A stretch of 64,000 nucleotides of DNA, from NCBI GenBank assembly GCA_016719945.1, contig JADJYE010000003.1:599073-663072 (forward strand), given 5' to 3'. The notes beneath the pieces are model-generated. The model was not told the origin of the DNA and did not search any database. It was given only the letters and a program-made list of their open reading frames with translations. Position 1 is the stretch's first letter. Each line of letters opens with the position of its first letter. Origin of the DNA: Polyangiaceae bacterium. Lineage in GTDB: Bacteria; Myxococcota_A; Polyangia; Polyangiales; Polyangiaceae. The translations under genes were made by a program, and so were the position numbers. Positions 43,898 to 52,709 of the stretch are shown piece after piece.

Positions 43898-46255
43898 ATG
43901 GAGGTCATCGGTCGCCCCCCGCTCGCTTGCTCCTCGCTGACCTGGCGCAAGGTCTCCGGGAAGCGGGTCATGACGATCGTCGCGAAGACGACGTACAGGC
44001 TCTGCCCGGGCGAGTGTGAGCTCGTCGATCAGCCGCAGCCTGTCCGCACCTCGGATCGCTACGGCACCGACGCGTCCGCGCGCACGCTGCAAGAGCCCAC
44101 CGACCTCGTGCCGCACAAGGCCCGCGCCGAGGTCATCGTCGTCGGGTCGGCGTTCGCCGCCGGGGCTGCGATGTCCTCGCTCAAGGCCCGCGTCGCCTAC
44201 GGGGCGCTCGACAAAGTCGTCGAGGTGTTCGCAGATCGCGTCATCCTGCAGGACGGCACCCTGAAGGAGGGACCGAAGCTCACGCGCGTGTCGATCGGCT
44301 ACGAGCGTGCCGCCGCCGGGCCAGAGGGCTGGAACCCGATCGGCGTCCGCGCCGACGTCATCGATGCCCTCGGTCGCTCGACGCTCCCGAACCTCCAGCC
44401 GCCTGGGCTGCACGTCACCGACAAGAGCGCGAACATCCCGCCCGTCGGCTTGGGTCCCATCGCGCCTTGGTGGCCGGCTCGTCGCGCCCTGTGGACGGTC
44501 GGCGGCGAGCCGACCCTCGAGCGGCTCCGCGACGAGGCGCTCGTCGAGCGCGTCGAGAAGAGCTTCTTCAACGCCGCGCCCCGCGACCAGCAGGTCGAGG
44601 CCATCCAGCTCCACGAGCGGCTCCTCCTGGAGCACCTGCACCCCGAGCACGCGGTGCTGACGACGACGTTGCCACCCGTCCGCCCGCGCGCGCTCGTCGA
44701 AGGCACCCAGCGCGAGCTGGCGATGACGCCCGACACGCTGTGGATCGACAGCGACCGGCAGCTGTGCACGGTCACCTGGCGCGGTCAGCTCGAGCTCTCG
44801 GAGGCCGACGCGAGCGCGCGGATCATCCTGTTCGCCGATCGCGAGGGAGAGATCCTCGAGACCTTCGACGACGACGAGACGAGCGACTCGCTGCCCGTGG
44901 AGACCGCCCGCGGACAAGACGGCCCTCTGCGCCGCCAGCACAGCCACACCCTCCCGTTCCAGCGGCAGCTCGCGTCGATTCCCCTGCGGGATCCAGCCCA
45001 GCGCGCCTCGCTCCCGCTGCGAGAGCCCCAGCGCGCGCCGGCCGCTCGGGCAGACGAGGGCTCGTGGCGGCCCGGCACCGCGCCCTTCACGGCGCCCGCC
45101 GCGGGCCTGCCATGGATCGGCCCCGCGCAGCCGGCCTCCTCCTCGCGCGGGGCCCTGCCCGCGCCGTCGACGCCCGGGCCTGCGCCATCCGCGCCGCCCC
45201 CCGCCGCGCCGCAACCGCCAGCGCCGCCGCGGGCCTCGCCGCAACCGTCGGCGCCCCCGCCCGCCGCCCCGCCTCCGCCTCGCGCGCAGGTCTTTGGGCC
45301 GACGGGCGCAGCGATCCCCCCCGCCTACGCGCCGGTCGTCGCGAAGCCGGCGGACGTGCGCGTCTCCGTGCCCTCTCACGCGGCCGTCGTCGGCGCGGAA
45401 GCGGCGTCCAACGCCGCGGCGGAGAAGGCGGCGCAGAAGCCCCAAGAAGAGGTCGGCGTGTCGCGCGGCGCGGCCATCGACGCGACCCCGATCGACACGA
45501 TCTGGCTCGACCCGCGCGCGCTCAAGCGGGTGCGGGTCTACTTCAAGGCGCTGCTCGCCGAGCTCGAGTTCGAGGACTTCGATTCGAAGCACGAGCTCGC
45601 GTCCGACGACCCCGAGGTCGACAAGGGGCGACACGAGGTCGCGTACGTGCTCACGCGCGAGCTCGCGAGCGAGCCCACCGTCGCGCGCAAGATCCTCGAG
45701 GAGGCGATCGATCCACGCGGTCGCTTCACCCCGCCCCTCGCGGTGTTCGAGGCCGCCCTGCAGCCGTGCTTCTCGGAGGCGGCCCGCCTCGAGGCGCTCG
45801 TCGCGATCACGGCGCCGCTGTCGACGACCGACAAGAAGCTCGAAGCGCTCGTCGAGCAGGCCGAGTCGCTCGGCAAGCGCCCGATGTCGATGAGCGGGGG
45901 CGGGCCCAGCCGCATCTGCGCCCAGCTCCGCGAGCACTACCAGTCCACGTACGCGCGCGAGAAGGGCGCCCTCAACCTCGACGCCGAGGCCGAGCGCATC
46001 CTCCTCGAGCGCCGCTCCTACGACGTTCGCGCGCTGCTCGGCGGCAAACACCTGCGGGCCGTGTTCGGGACCGGGAGCGCGGCCGTCCCCGCGTACCTCC
46101 CGGAGGACGCCCGCGAGCACCTCCCGCTGCTCGACAGCTTTCGGGCGCGCGTCATCGCCGAGGTCCACCCCCGCCAGGATCGCTCCGAGCCTGCCAACGT
46201 GGCCCTGCGGGTCGTCGCGCTGGCCCGCGTCCTGTCGGTCGACGAGCCGATGTAG
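43898..46255 (+). CDS. DUF2169 T6SS effector adaptor-like protein
   Basis: 785 aa. The N-terminal 330 residues match the DUF2169 pattern: MTIVAKTTYRL, DLVPHKARAEVIVVGSAFA, KVVEVFADRVI, GPIAPWWPARR, FFNAAPRDQQV, LHPEHAVLTTTLPPVRPRA and TPDTLWIDSDRQLCTVTWRG. DUF2169 proteins act with VgrG in loading effectors. A Pro/Ala-rich linker (about 365-470) follows, then a distinct helical domain of about 250 residues (WLDPRALKRVRVYFKALLAE, AVFEAALQPCFSEA) of unknown function. VgrG follows after 65 bases, so a shared transcript is likely. Confidence 0.88.
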   Translation: MEVIGRPPLACSSLTWRKVSGKRVMTIVAKTTYRLCPGECELVDQPQPVRTSDRYGTDASARTLQEPTDLVPHKARAEVIVVGSAFAAGAAMSSLKARVAYGALDKVVEVFADRVILQDGTLKEGPKLTRVSIGYERAAAGPEGWNPIGVRADVIDALGRSTLPNLQPPGLHVTDKSANIPPVGLGPIAPWWPARRALWTVGGEPTLERLRDEALVERVEKSFFNAAPRDQQVEAIQLHERLLLEHLHPEHAVLTTTLPPVRPRALVEGTQRELAMTPDTLWIDSDRQLCTVTWRGQLELSEADASARIILFADREGEILETFDDDETSDSLPVETARGQDGPLRRQHSHTLPFQRQLASIPLRDPAQRASLPLREPQRAPAARADEGSWRPGTAPFTAPAAGLPWIGPAQPASSSRGALPAPSTPGPAPSAPPPAAPQPPAPPRASPQPSAPPPAAPPPPRAQVFGPTGAAIPPAYAPVVAKPADVRVSVPSHAAVVGAEAASNAAAEKAAQKPQEEVGVSRGAAIDATPIDTIWLDPRALKRVRVYFKALLAELEFEDFDSKHELASDDPEVDKGRHEVAYVLTRELASEPTVARKILEEAIDPRGRFTPPLAVFEAALQPCFSEAARLEALVAITAPLSTTDKKLEALVEQAESLGKRPMSMSGGGPSRICAQLREHYQSTYAREKGALNLDAEAERILLERRSYDVRALLGGKHLRAVFGTGSAAVPAYLPEDAREHLPLLDSFRARVIAEVHPRQDRSEPANVALRVVALARVLSVDEPM

Positions 46256-46320
46256 CGCCGCTCCGCAACTGAGCGACTCCCCCGCGCGTACCCACCCCGA
46301 ACCGAAACTGCGAAGAGCCC

Positions 46321-49014
46321 ATGTCCCAGAACCTCGAGCTCACGTTCGCCTCCAAGGAAGACTCTCTCTCGGTCCGCAGGTTCGCGGTCTCCGAGTCGCT
46401 CTCGGGGCTGTTCACGATCGACGTCATCGCGAGGTCCGAGGTCGAGGAGCTCGATCTCGAGTCGATCGTGGGTCACGGCGCGACCTTCCGCGTGCTCGGT
46501 GACGCGAAGTTCTTCACCGACACGAAGCTCCGCGTGTGGACCGGCGTCTGCTCGCACATGGAGCAGCTGCAGGGCGAAGAGACGGGCCTGTCGACCTACC
46601 TCATCCGCATCGTGCCTGGGCTGTGGCGCACCACGCTGCGCACCAACTGTCGGATCTTCCAGCGGCAGACCCTCCCCGACATCGTGAAGGCGGTCCTGCT
46701 CGAGTGGGAGATCGAGCCCGAGCTGCGCTTGACCGAGAGCTACGTGAAGCACGAGTACCGCGTGCAATACCTCGAGACCGACTTCGCGTTCATCTCGCGG
46801 CTGCTCGAGGAGGCCGGCATCACCTACTTCTTCGAGTTCGACGGCGGCGACGGCAGCGCCCCCGCGAAGACCAAGCTCGTGCTGTCCGACGCGCCCCACA
46901 AGGGCCCGCTCCGCCCCGGGGACGCCATCCCCTATGTCGACAACCACACGCACGAGGGGCGCAGAGAGTTCATCACCAAGGTGCGGTTCTCGACCGCGGT
47001 GAGGCCCGGCCACTGGACCACGCGCGACTTCGACTTCCGTCTGCGGCCCGACTACCAGCTCTTGCAAGAGCACAAAGAGGGCGTCGACCGCGAGCTGAAG
47101 CTCGAGCGCTACGAGTACCTCCCCGGCTCGTTCTGGGTCGAGACGCAGGGGGCGCGGCTGCCTTTCGCCGACGACAAGGGCCTCTACAAAGCCGACGAGC
47201 CGCACGGCAAGCTCCGCTCGCGGCTGTCGCTGGAGGCCGAGCGCACGGGCCGGCGGGGCCTGTCGTTCGAGACCAACGTGATCGACCTCGCGCCAGGCAA
47301 GGTCTTCATGATGTCGGACCACGCCCGCAAAGATCTGGTCGACAAGCGCCTGCTCGTGTCGCGGATGGAGCTCACCGGCTCTCACGCGGGCGACTACGCG
47401 TTCAGCGCCGAGGCGTTCTTCGCGGACGACGTGGTGCGCCCCCCTCGCGTCACGCCGCGCCCGCGCATCTACGGCGTCCAGAGCGCCGTCGTCGTCGGCC
47501 CCCCGGGCGAAGAGATCCACACCGACGAGCTCGGGCGCGTTCGAGTCCAGTTTCACTGGGATCGAGAGCACAGCTACAGCGACGAGTCCTCCTGCTGGAT
47601 CCGCGTCGTCCAGGGCTGGGCCGGCTTGGGCTACGGCATGGTCGCGCTCCCGCGCGTCGGCCAAGAGGTGCTGGTCGAGTTCTTCGACGGCGATCCGGAT
47701 CGACCCGTGGTGACCGGGCGCGTGTTCAACGCCACCTCGCAGGTGCCGTACAAGCTGCCCGACAACAAGACGAAGAGCGGGTGGAAGACCGACAGCTCGC
47801 CCGGCTCGAACGGCTTCAACGAGCTCATGTTCGAGGACAAGAAGGGCAGCGAGCTCATCCACGTCCAGGCCGAGAAGAACTTCACCGAGGTCGTGAAGAA
47901 CGACCAGTCGTCCACGGTGCTCAACAGCCGCTCCGCGTCGGTCAGCGCGGCCGACTCGACGACCGTGGGGGGCACGCGCTCGGTCAACGTGGGTGAGTCG
48001 CAGGTGCACGTCGTGAAGCGCGCGATGCTCAACGACGCGGGCGAGTTCCACTCGATCCACGTCGCCTCGGGGACGGGCACCGAGATCTCGGACAAACGCA
48101 TCGTCTCGACCACGGGCGGCGCCTCGATCACCCTCGCGGGCGACAACATCATCCTCGAGGCGAAGGCGAGCATCTTCATCATCGCCGACCAGGTCGTGAA
48201 GGTGCACTCGAAGGGGCAGGTCGAGATCGACGGCGGCAACACGTACATCAACTGCTTCAGCCCGTCGGGCGCGGATCCGAAGCCCTTCGACAAGGCTCAA
48301 GATCCTTCGGCGCCCGGCAGCGGCGGCGAGGCCGAGGACAAGGCCTACAAACCCTCCGGACAAGGGAGCGTCGAGGTCCCCGGTGGCTTCGACGAGGCCG
48401 ATCCCAACGTCTTCATCGCTCGGCCACCGACCAGCCCCGGCGCCGCCCCGTCGAACGTCGCGATCGACGCGCCCGCCGCCGCCGAGATCGCGAGAGAGGT
48501 CCTCTCGCAGACACCCGCAGCGTCGATGGACGAGGGCACGATCCTGGGCCTGAAGAAGGAGTACCTCGACAAGGGCATCCAGGTGGTCAAGGCGCTCCAG
48601 GACTTCGAGGAGACCCGGGGCCAGAGCCTGCTCTCGATCCCCGAGCTGAAGGACGCGATCGGCGCGGCCGTGTCGACGCCGATCGTGGGCGACGTCTCGG
48701 GCAAGGACATCGCCGACCTCATGAACATGGGCTCCAAGCTCGGCATCTGGCACCTCTCGCCCGATGCCCAGGCCGCGGTCGACTTCGTCACCAAGGCCGC
48801 CCCCGAAGCCCCCGCCGCTCCCGCTCAGGTCATGGGCGTGAAGACCCAGGAGGCGCCGTCCCAGATCGACGGCGAGGCGCTCGACGGCGCGATGCGCGCC
48901 GCGCGGGCCGCTGGCGCCTCCACAATCCAAGCGCAGGCCGCCGCGCTCGCGAAGCAAGGCGTCGCGACCTACCTCGGCGATCTCGCGGGCGGGTTCGTGA
49001 AGATCCCCGGCTGA
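46321..49014 (+). CDS. vgrG: VgrG/TssI spike protein with C-terminal extension
   Basis: 897 aa. The gp27-like base (about 1-390) includes YRVQYLETDFAFISRLLEEA and GITYFFEFDG. The gp5-like OB segment reads ELGRVRVQFHWDRE, SCWIRVVQGWAG, ALPRVGQEVLVEFFDGDPDR and PVVTGRVFN. A beta-helix needle rich in DTxxVGG-like turns (SADSTTVGGTRSVNVGESQV, IILEAKASIFIIADQVVKVH) continues to about 640. The last 220 residues are an Ala/Pro-rich, helical extension with no recognised enzymatic motif; it may be an effector or a docking region. VgrG forms the puncturing tip of the type VI secretion apparatus, but no baseplate, sheath or ClpV gene is in the window. Confidence 0.93.
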   Translation: MSQNLELTFASKEDSLSVRRFAVSESLSGLFTIDVIARSEVEELDLESIVGHGATFRVLGDAKFFTDTKLRVWTGVCSHMEQLQGEETGLSTYLIRIVPGLWRTTLRTNCRIFQRQTLPDIVKAVLLEWEIEPELRLTESYVKHEYRVQYLETDFAFISRLLEEAGITYFFEFDGGDGSAPAKTKLVLSDAPHKGPLRPGDAIPYVDNHTHEGRREFITKVRFSTAVRPGHWTTRDFDFRLRPDYQLLQEHKEGVDRELKLERYEYLPGSFWVETQGARLPFADDKGLYKADEPHGKLRSRLSLEAERTGRRGLSFETNVIDLAPGKVFMMSDHARKDLVDKRLLVSRMELTGSHAGDYAFSAEAFFADDVVRPPRVTPRPRIYGVQSAVVVGPPGEEIHTDELGRVRVQFHWDREHSYSDESSCWIRVVQGWAGLGYGMVALPRVGQEVLVEFFDGDPDRPVVTGRVFNATSQVPYKLPDNKTKSGWKTDSSPGSNGFNELMFEDKKGSELIHVQAEKNFTEVVKNDQSSTVLNSRSASVSAADSTTVGGTRSVNVGESQVHVVKRAMLNDAGEFHSIHVASGTGTEISDKRIVSTTGGASITLAGDNIILEAKASIFIIADQVVKVHSKGQVEIDGGNTYINCFSPSGADPKPFDKAQDPSAPGSGGEAEDKAYKPSGQGSVEVPGGFDEADPNVFIARPPTSPGAAPSNVAIDAPAAAEIAREVLSQTPAASMDEGTILGLKKEYLDKGIQVVKALQDFEETRGQSLLSIPELKDAIGAAVSTPIVGDVSGKDIADLMNMGSKLGIWHLSPDAQAAVDFVTKAAPEAPAAPAQVMGVKTQEAPSQIDGEALDGAMRAARAAGASTIQAQAAALAKQGVATYLGDLAGGFVKIPG

Positions 49015-49020
49015 CCCCTG

Positions 49021-50866
49021 TCAGTCGAAGCGCACGTACCAGTCCATCACGTTCGTCTGGAGGGTCTTGAGGGACTCCCACAGGCCGAGCAGCTTGGGGT
49101 CGACGTCCTCTGGCTCTTCGCCGAGCTCGCGCAGCGCCAGGTTGCCGATCGTGATGCGCTCGAGCAACTCGGGATCGGGATCGGCCTCGTCCTTCGTCCA
49201 CGTGAGGAGCGCCTCGAGCTGCACGCGGAACGGGCGAAAGAACGCGCGCTCGCCCTCGCCGCGGGCCTCTTCGCCCGCGATCACGTCGAGGGCCTCTTGA
49301 ACGCGCTTGCGGAAGGCCTTCCTGCCTTCGCGATCGATCAGGGTCGCCTCCAGAGTCGGGGTCGCCTGTCGTGGTCCCGACGGCGCCGCCGCGGTTGATC
49401 ACCTGGGCGCCCGAGTCGCCCGCGATGGGGACGTCCTTCGAGTAGTCGAGCGGGCGCCGCGCCACATCTTGGCTGACCGTGGACCGGTAGTCCGCCGCCG
49501 TCTCGCCGGTCGGGTTCAGCTTCTGGCCGGTGCGTGGGTCTGCGATCCACGCGTTGCGATCGTTGACGTTCACCTGCCTCCCGCCTCCCTCCGAGTCGGC
49601 GACTCTCGCGGGGTTCGAGCCGTCCTTCGGGATGCTGTAGTCGTCGAGCTTGGGCGACGAGGTGCTCTCGAGCACCTGCGTCCCGGCGCGCAGCCGACCC
49701 TCGTACAGGTGTTTGTCGACGATGCCGCCGGGCGTCCGCACCTGCTCGCCGATGCCGAGCGACGAGGGCGTCTGCTTCTCGTAGCCCACGTACGAGCCAG
49801 GGTTGGGGCTGACGCCGCCCACGGGCGGCTCCTTGTACGTGTAGACGATCGTGTCCCGCTCGAGCGTGCGCACCTGGACCGGCTTGCGGAAGTCGATGCC
49901 GGCCATGTGGCTGTTGATGTCGGAGCGGTACGACTCGGGTGACTGACCCGCGCGGATCGGGCGGGTGGCCTCGTAGTGCGCCCGGGCGACGTTCTGGCGA
50001 GCGGCGATGTGCGTCGGCGTCTCGCCTGGGGCCTTCGCGATGCGCGCCGACAGCTCCGGGAAGGGCTTGAGCGCGTTGCGGGCCGCGGCGATCTCGGCCG
50101 GTGCGACGCGTGACCCGAGCTTGCCGCCCAGGTGTCCGCCGACGAGGCCGCCGATCTCTCCGCCGAGGTACTCGCCGATGATGCGGCCGCGCTCTCCGCC
50201 GAGGTACTCGCCGAGATCGCCGCCGAGGCTGCCGCCGATCTTTCCACCGGCGAGCCCGCCGAGGAAGCCGAGCGCCGTGACCGCGACGCCCGCGACGATG
50301 GCCCCGCCGATGAGGCCGAGGCCGGTGCCGATGATCATCGACCATTTCGCGGCGGTGACCATCCAGCTCGGCACCTCGCTCTCGACGGCGAGGTAGCGGC
50401 CGGCCTCCTTGCCAATGAAGACCGTCGGCCAGCCCTCGTCGATCTTGCCTCCGCACGCGGTCATGTCGGTGCGGCGGGCCGCGGGCATCCGCTCGATGAA
50501 GACGGTGAGGCTGCCCTCGGCGATCAGCTGCGGGGTGTGGCACGACACCTGGTCGGCCACGGCGCGCGCAGCTGGGCGTAAATCTTGACCGATGAAGGTC
50601 TTGGAGGCCCCCGTGAGGATCGGTAACCCTGTGCCCTTCTTGAACGTCGCGCCCAGGTTCATCCCCGCGAGGGCGCCGCCGCCCGCGCCCGCCAGCAGGG
50701 CGCCCGCGAGGATCAGCGCGCCGCCGCCCGTCGCGATGGTGGCGCCCGCGAGCAGCGCGAGGCCCACGGCCATCGCGGCGCCGAGCACCATGCCACCCAA
50801 GAAGCCGAGCAAGGCGTTCGTGTGAGCGACCTTGTCGCCCAGTCGCGCGGCCTCGATCATCGTCAT
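49021..50866 (-). CDS. prePAAR/PAAR polymorphic-toxin effector (single-base frameshift)
   Basis: Start ATG 50866 with GGAGG upstream. prePAAR motif AARLGDKVAH at 6-15; a hydrophobic helical hairpin at about 18-68; PAAR domain about 76-155; a second hydrophobic region 166-205; and a Gly-rich EYLGGERGRIIGEYLGGE stretch to about 252. A toxin-like domain (about 255-500; HMAGIDFRKPVQVRTLERD, SSLGIGEQVRTPGG) tentatively recalls polymorphic toxin type 46. Near 49358-49361 (GGGG) the frame breaks into Arg-rich nonsense. Removing one base yields GDPTLEATLIDREGRKAFRK, FFRPFRVQLEALLTW and a stop at 49021, giving 614 aa. Its VgrG partner is convergent, 6 bases away. Confidence 0.82.
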
Positions 50867-50885
50867 CGCGGGGGGCCTCCGTCGG

Positions 50886-51326
50886 TCAAGCCGTGGGCAG
50901 ATTCACGCGCAAGCTCTGCATGATGCGGTCAGAGATCGGCTCGAGCTTCTTCGCGTCGTTCTGATCGCAGGTGACGTTGAGCCCGACGACGGTCTTGCCG
51001 GGGCCGAGCGCCATCAGGATGCGCTGGCTGACCGTCTTCCCCGCAGAGCCGTTCCATGTGAACCGGATCTCGATGCCCCGCTCGGAGCCGAGCGGCTGCT
51101 CCTCCTTCGAGACGAGCTTGAAGGCAGCGAGCTGCCTCGCCATGTCGACGATCGTGCGGTCGACGTATTGCTCGAGCGACTCGTTCGCCTTGAGCTTGTC
51201 CTTCGTCAGCACCACGTTCGGCACCAAGGTGCTCGGCTTCGCCGGGGCACTGAAGGCCACGATGGATTTGTCTTCCCAGTCGTTCGGTACGTCGAACGTC
51301 GCGTCGGCGCCTTGATAGCGAGCCAT
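50886..51326 (-). CDS. Eag-type T6SS chaperone (DUF1795/DcrB-like)
   Basis: 146 aa from ATG 51326, preceded by GGAGGGACG; longer frame is rejected as it overlaps the TerB gene. The fold signature is FDVPNDWEDKSIVAFSAP, NVVLTKDKL, SLEQYVDRTIVDMARQLAAF and GLNVTCDQNDAKKLEPISDR. DUF1795 proteins of this size are Eag chaperones, which shield the N-terminal membrane helices of prePAAR effectors before loading onto VgrG. The gene lies 19 bases upstream of exactly such an effector, on the same strand, which makes this assignment strong. Confidence 0.88.
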   Translation of the reverse strand: MARYQGADATFDVPNDWEDKSIVAFSAPAKPSTLVPNVVLTKDKLKANESLEQYVDRTIVDMARQLAAFKLVSKEEQPLGSERGIEIRFTWNGSAGKTVSQRILMALGPGKTVVGLNVTCDQNDAKKLEPISDRIMQSLRVNLPTA

Positions 51327-51370
51327 CGTCCCTCCAGCCCAGGACCACCCGGGGCCACCGAGTGTACACG

Positions 51371-51949
51371 CTACGCGCGAGCGGGGGGCGCGGCTCCCTC
51401 GCAGGACAGATCGAGCTCGCGGATCTGGTCGGCCACGGCGGGGTCGACCCCGAAGATGCCCGCGAGCCGCTCGAACGACGCGCGCTCGAGGTCGTCGACG
51501 AACCCGTCGACGTTCGCCACGTGCCAGGAGAGGGCCAGCATCAGCTCGCGCAGCGTCGGGTGGTCGAGGATCTCGGCCAGCGTCTCCACGTGGGCGAGCT
51601 TGCGGGTGTCGCTGAGGGCGATGGACAACAGCCGCTCGAGCCGGGCTTGCTCCGGTGGCTCGAGGGTCGAGGAGCGGATCACCTCGACCAGCAGCCCACG
51701 CTCCGAGGGATCGATCACCCGATCGACGACGGCCATCCAGATGCACAGCTCGATCGCCGCCGCCCTGACCCGGTGCTGGCTGGGGGTCCCTTGCGCCGCC
51801 ATCCAGTCGCGGAGCTCGCTCAGCCGCGACTCTCCGACGACGCGCGAGGCCGCCACGACACCCGCCTCCTCGCGCTCGCCGTGCAAGACGCCGCCGTCCG
51901 ATAGGACGCGGACCCAGGTCTCGATCACGCTCGGCCCCGGCTCGGTCAT
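51371..51949 (-). CDS. TerB-like domain protein
   Basis: 192 aa from ATG 51949. Helical; the core AAAIELCIWMAVVDRVIDPSE, followed by LVEVIRSSTL, and a later SWHVANVDGFVDDLERASFE, has the paired acidic D/E patterns after each helix seen in tellurite-resistance TerB-type domains. No signal or membrane segment. Role unknown; TerB-like proteins often accompany stress or defence modules. It lies 44 bases upstream of the Eag chaperone gene on the same strand and may belong to the effector operon, possibly as immunity or regulation, but this is inference. Confidence 0.65.
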   Translation of the reverse strand: MTEPGPSVIETWVRVLSDGGVLHGEREEAGVVAASRVVGESRLSELRDWMAAQGTPSQHRVRAAAIELCIWMAVVDRVIDPSERGLLVEVIRSSTLEPPEQARLERLLSIALSDTRKLAHVETLAEILDHPTLRELMLALSWHVANVDGFVDDLERASFERLAGIFGVDPAVADQIRELDLSCEGAAPPARA

Positions 51950-51980
51950 GGCTCGAGGGTAGCCCACTTGTCCCCTCGGC

Positions 51981-52709
51981 TCAGCCCATCGCCTCGAGAT
52001 CCACGGCGGCATCGAAGACCGGCTCACCGCGCCACCAGCGCCTCTCGATCTCCCCGTCGGCCAGCGCGAGGCTCAGCCCGGCGACGAGCTCGAGCAGCCT
52101 GCCGTCGAGCGCTCGCTCGCTGAGCGCGGCCGCGGCGCCTGCACGCACCGCGCTCGCCACCCTGGGCTGCAGGCCGTAGTACTGGATGTCGACGTCGCCG
52201 TCGGCGGACTCGAAGCCGGCCTTGCATTGGGCCGCGTCGAAGGAGTTCGCCCCAGCGCACGAGACCGGCCTGGCCTGATACGCGACGCAGCGCCCGCCGG
52301 CGTCGAGGAGCGGGCACGCGACCTTGGCGCCGACGCGGGCGGCCGTCGACATGCCGCGGGTCTTCGCGTCGACCTCGCGCACCCTCGCAGACAGCCGCGC
52401 GAGGTCCTTCGGGGGGAGCGAGCGCCTGAGGTGCGCGGCCACCCGCAGGACCTCGACCGGTGTGACCGCGACCTTGAGGTGGCAACAGTACGCGCAGCCC
52501 TCGACGCACGCCCGAGGGCGCGAAGGCGGGATCTTCGCCTCGACCTGCGCGAGCGCCTGCTCGTACAGGTCGAAGGCGGCCGCTCCGAGGTCCGTCGCGG
52601 ACGGCCGCTCCGAGAACAGCGCGGCGATCTCGCGGCGCACCGCCTCGGCGATCGCCGTCTCGTTGAGCCGCCCGAGGACCGGCAGCGATCGCCTCGCGGG
52701 AGCGCTCAC
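51981..52709 (-). CDS. YkgJ-family cysteine-cluster protein
   Basis: 242 aa from GTG 52709, which overlaps the stop of the upstream lipoprotein gene (GTGA). The cysteine cluster CVEGCAYCCHLKVAVTPVEV and a second CPLLDAGGRCVAYQARPVSC mark the YkgJ family, thought to bind zinc or an Fe-S centre. The remainder is helical. It ends 31 bases before the TerB gene start, so lipoprotein, YkgJ, TerB, Eag and effector could form one transcript. Confidence 0.85.
   Translation of the reverse strand: MSAPARRSLPVLGRLNETAIAEAVRREIAALFSERPSATDLGAAAFDLYEQALAQVEAKIPPSRPRACVEGCAYCCHLKVAVTPVEVLRVAAHLRRSLPPKDLARLSARVREVDAKTRGMSTAARVGAKVACPLLDAGGRCVAYQARPVSCAGANSFDAAQCKAGFESADGDVDIQYYGLQPRVASAVRAGAAAALSERALDGRLLELVAGLSLALADGEIERRWWRGEPVFDAAVDLEAMG

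Noticed and set aside
42983..46168. 1061-residue open frame on the minus strand opposite DUF2169
   Set aside because: No domain or signal resemblance; the DUF2169 frame has correct family motifs and a ribosome-facing start. The long frame results from third-position GC bias.
46018..48957. 979-residue open frame on the minus strand opposite vgrG
   Set aside because: Same antisense artefact; VgrG motifs on the plus strand are unambiguous.
49021..49284. Stand-alone immunity gene of 87 residues after the PAAR effector
   Set aside because: Sequence upstream of its GTG in the same frame is also protein-like and joins the effector after a one-base correction, so a fused domain is preferred; not fully excluded.
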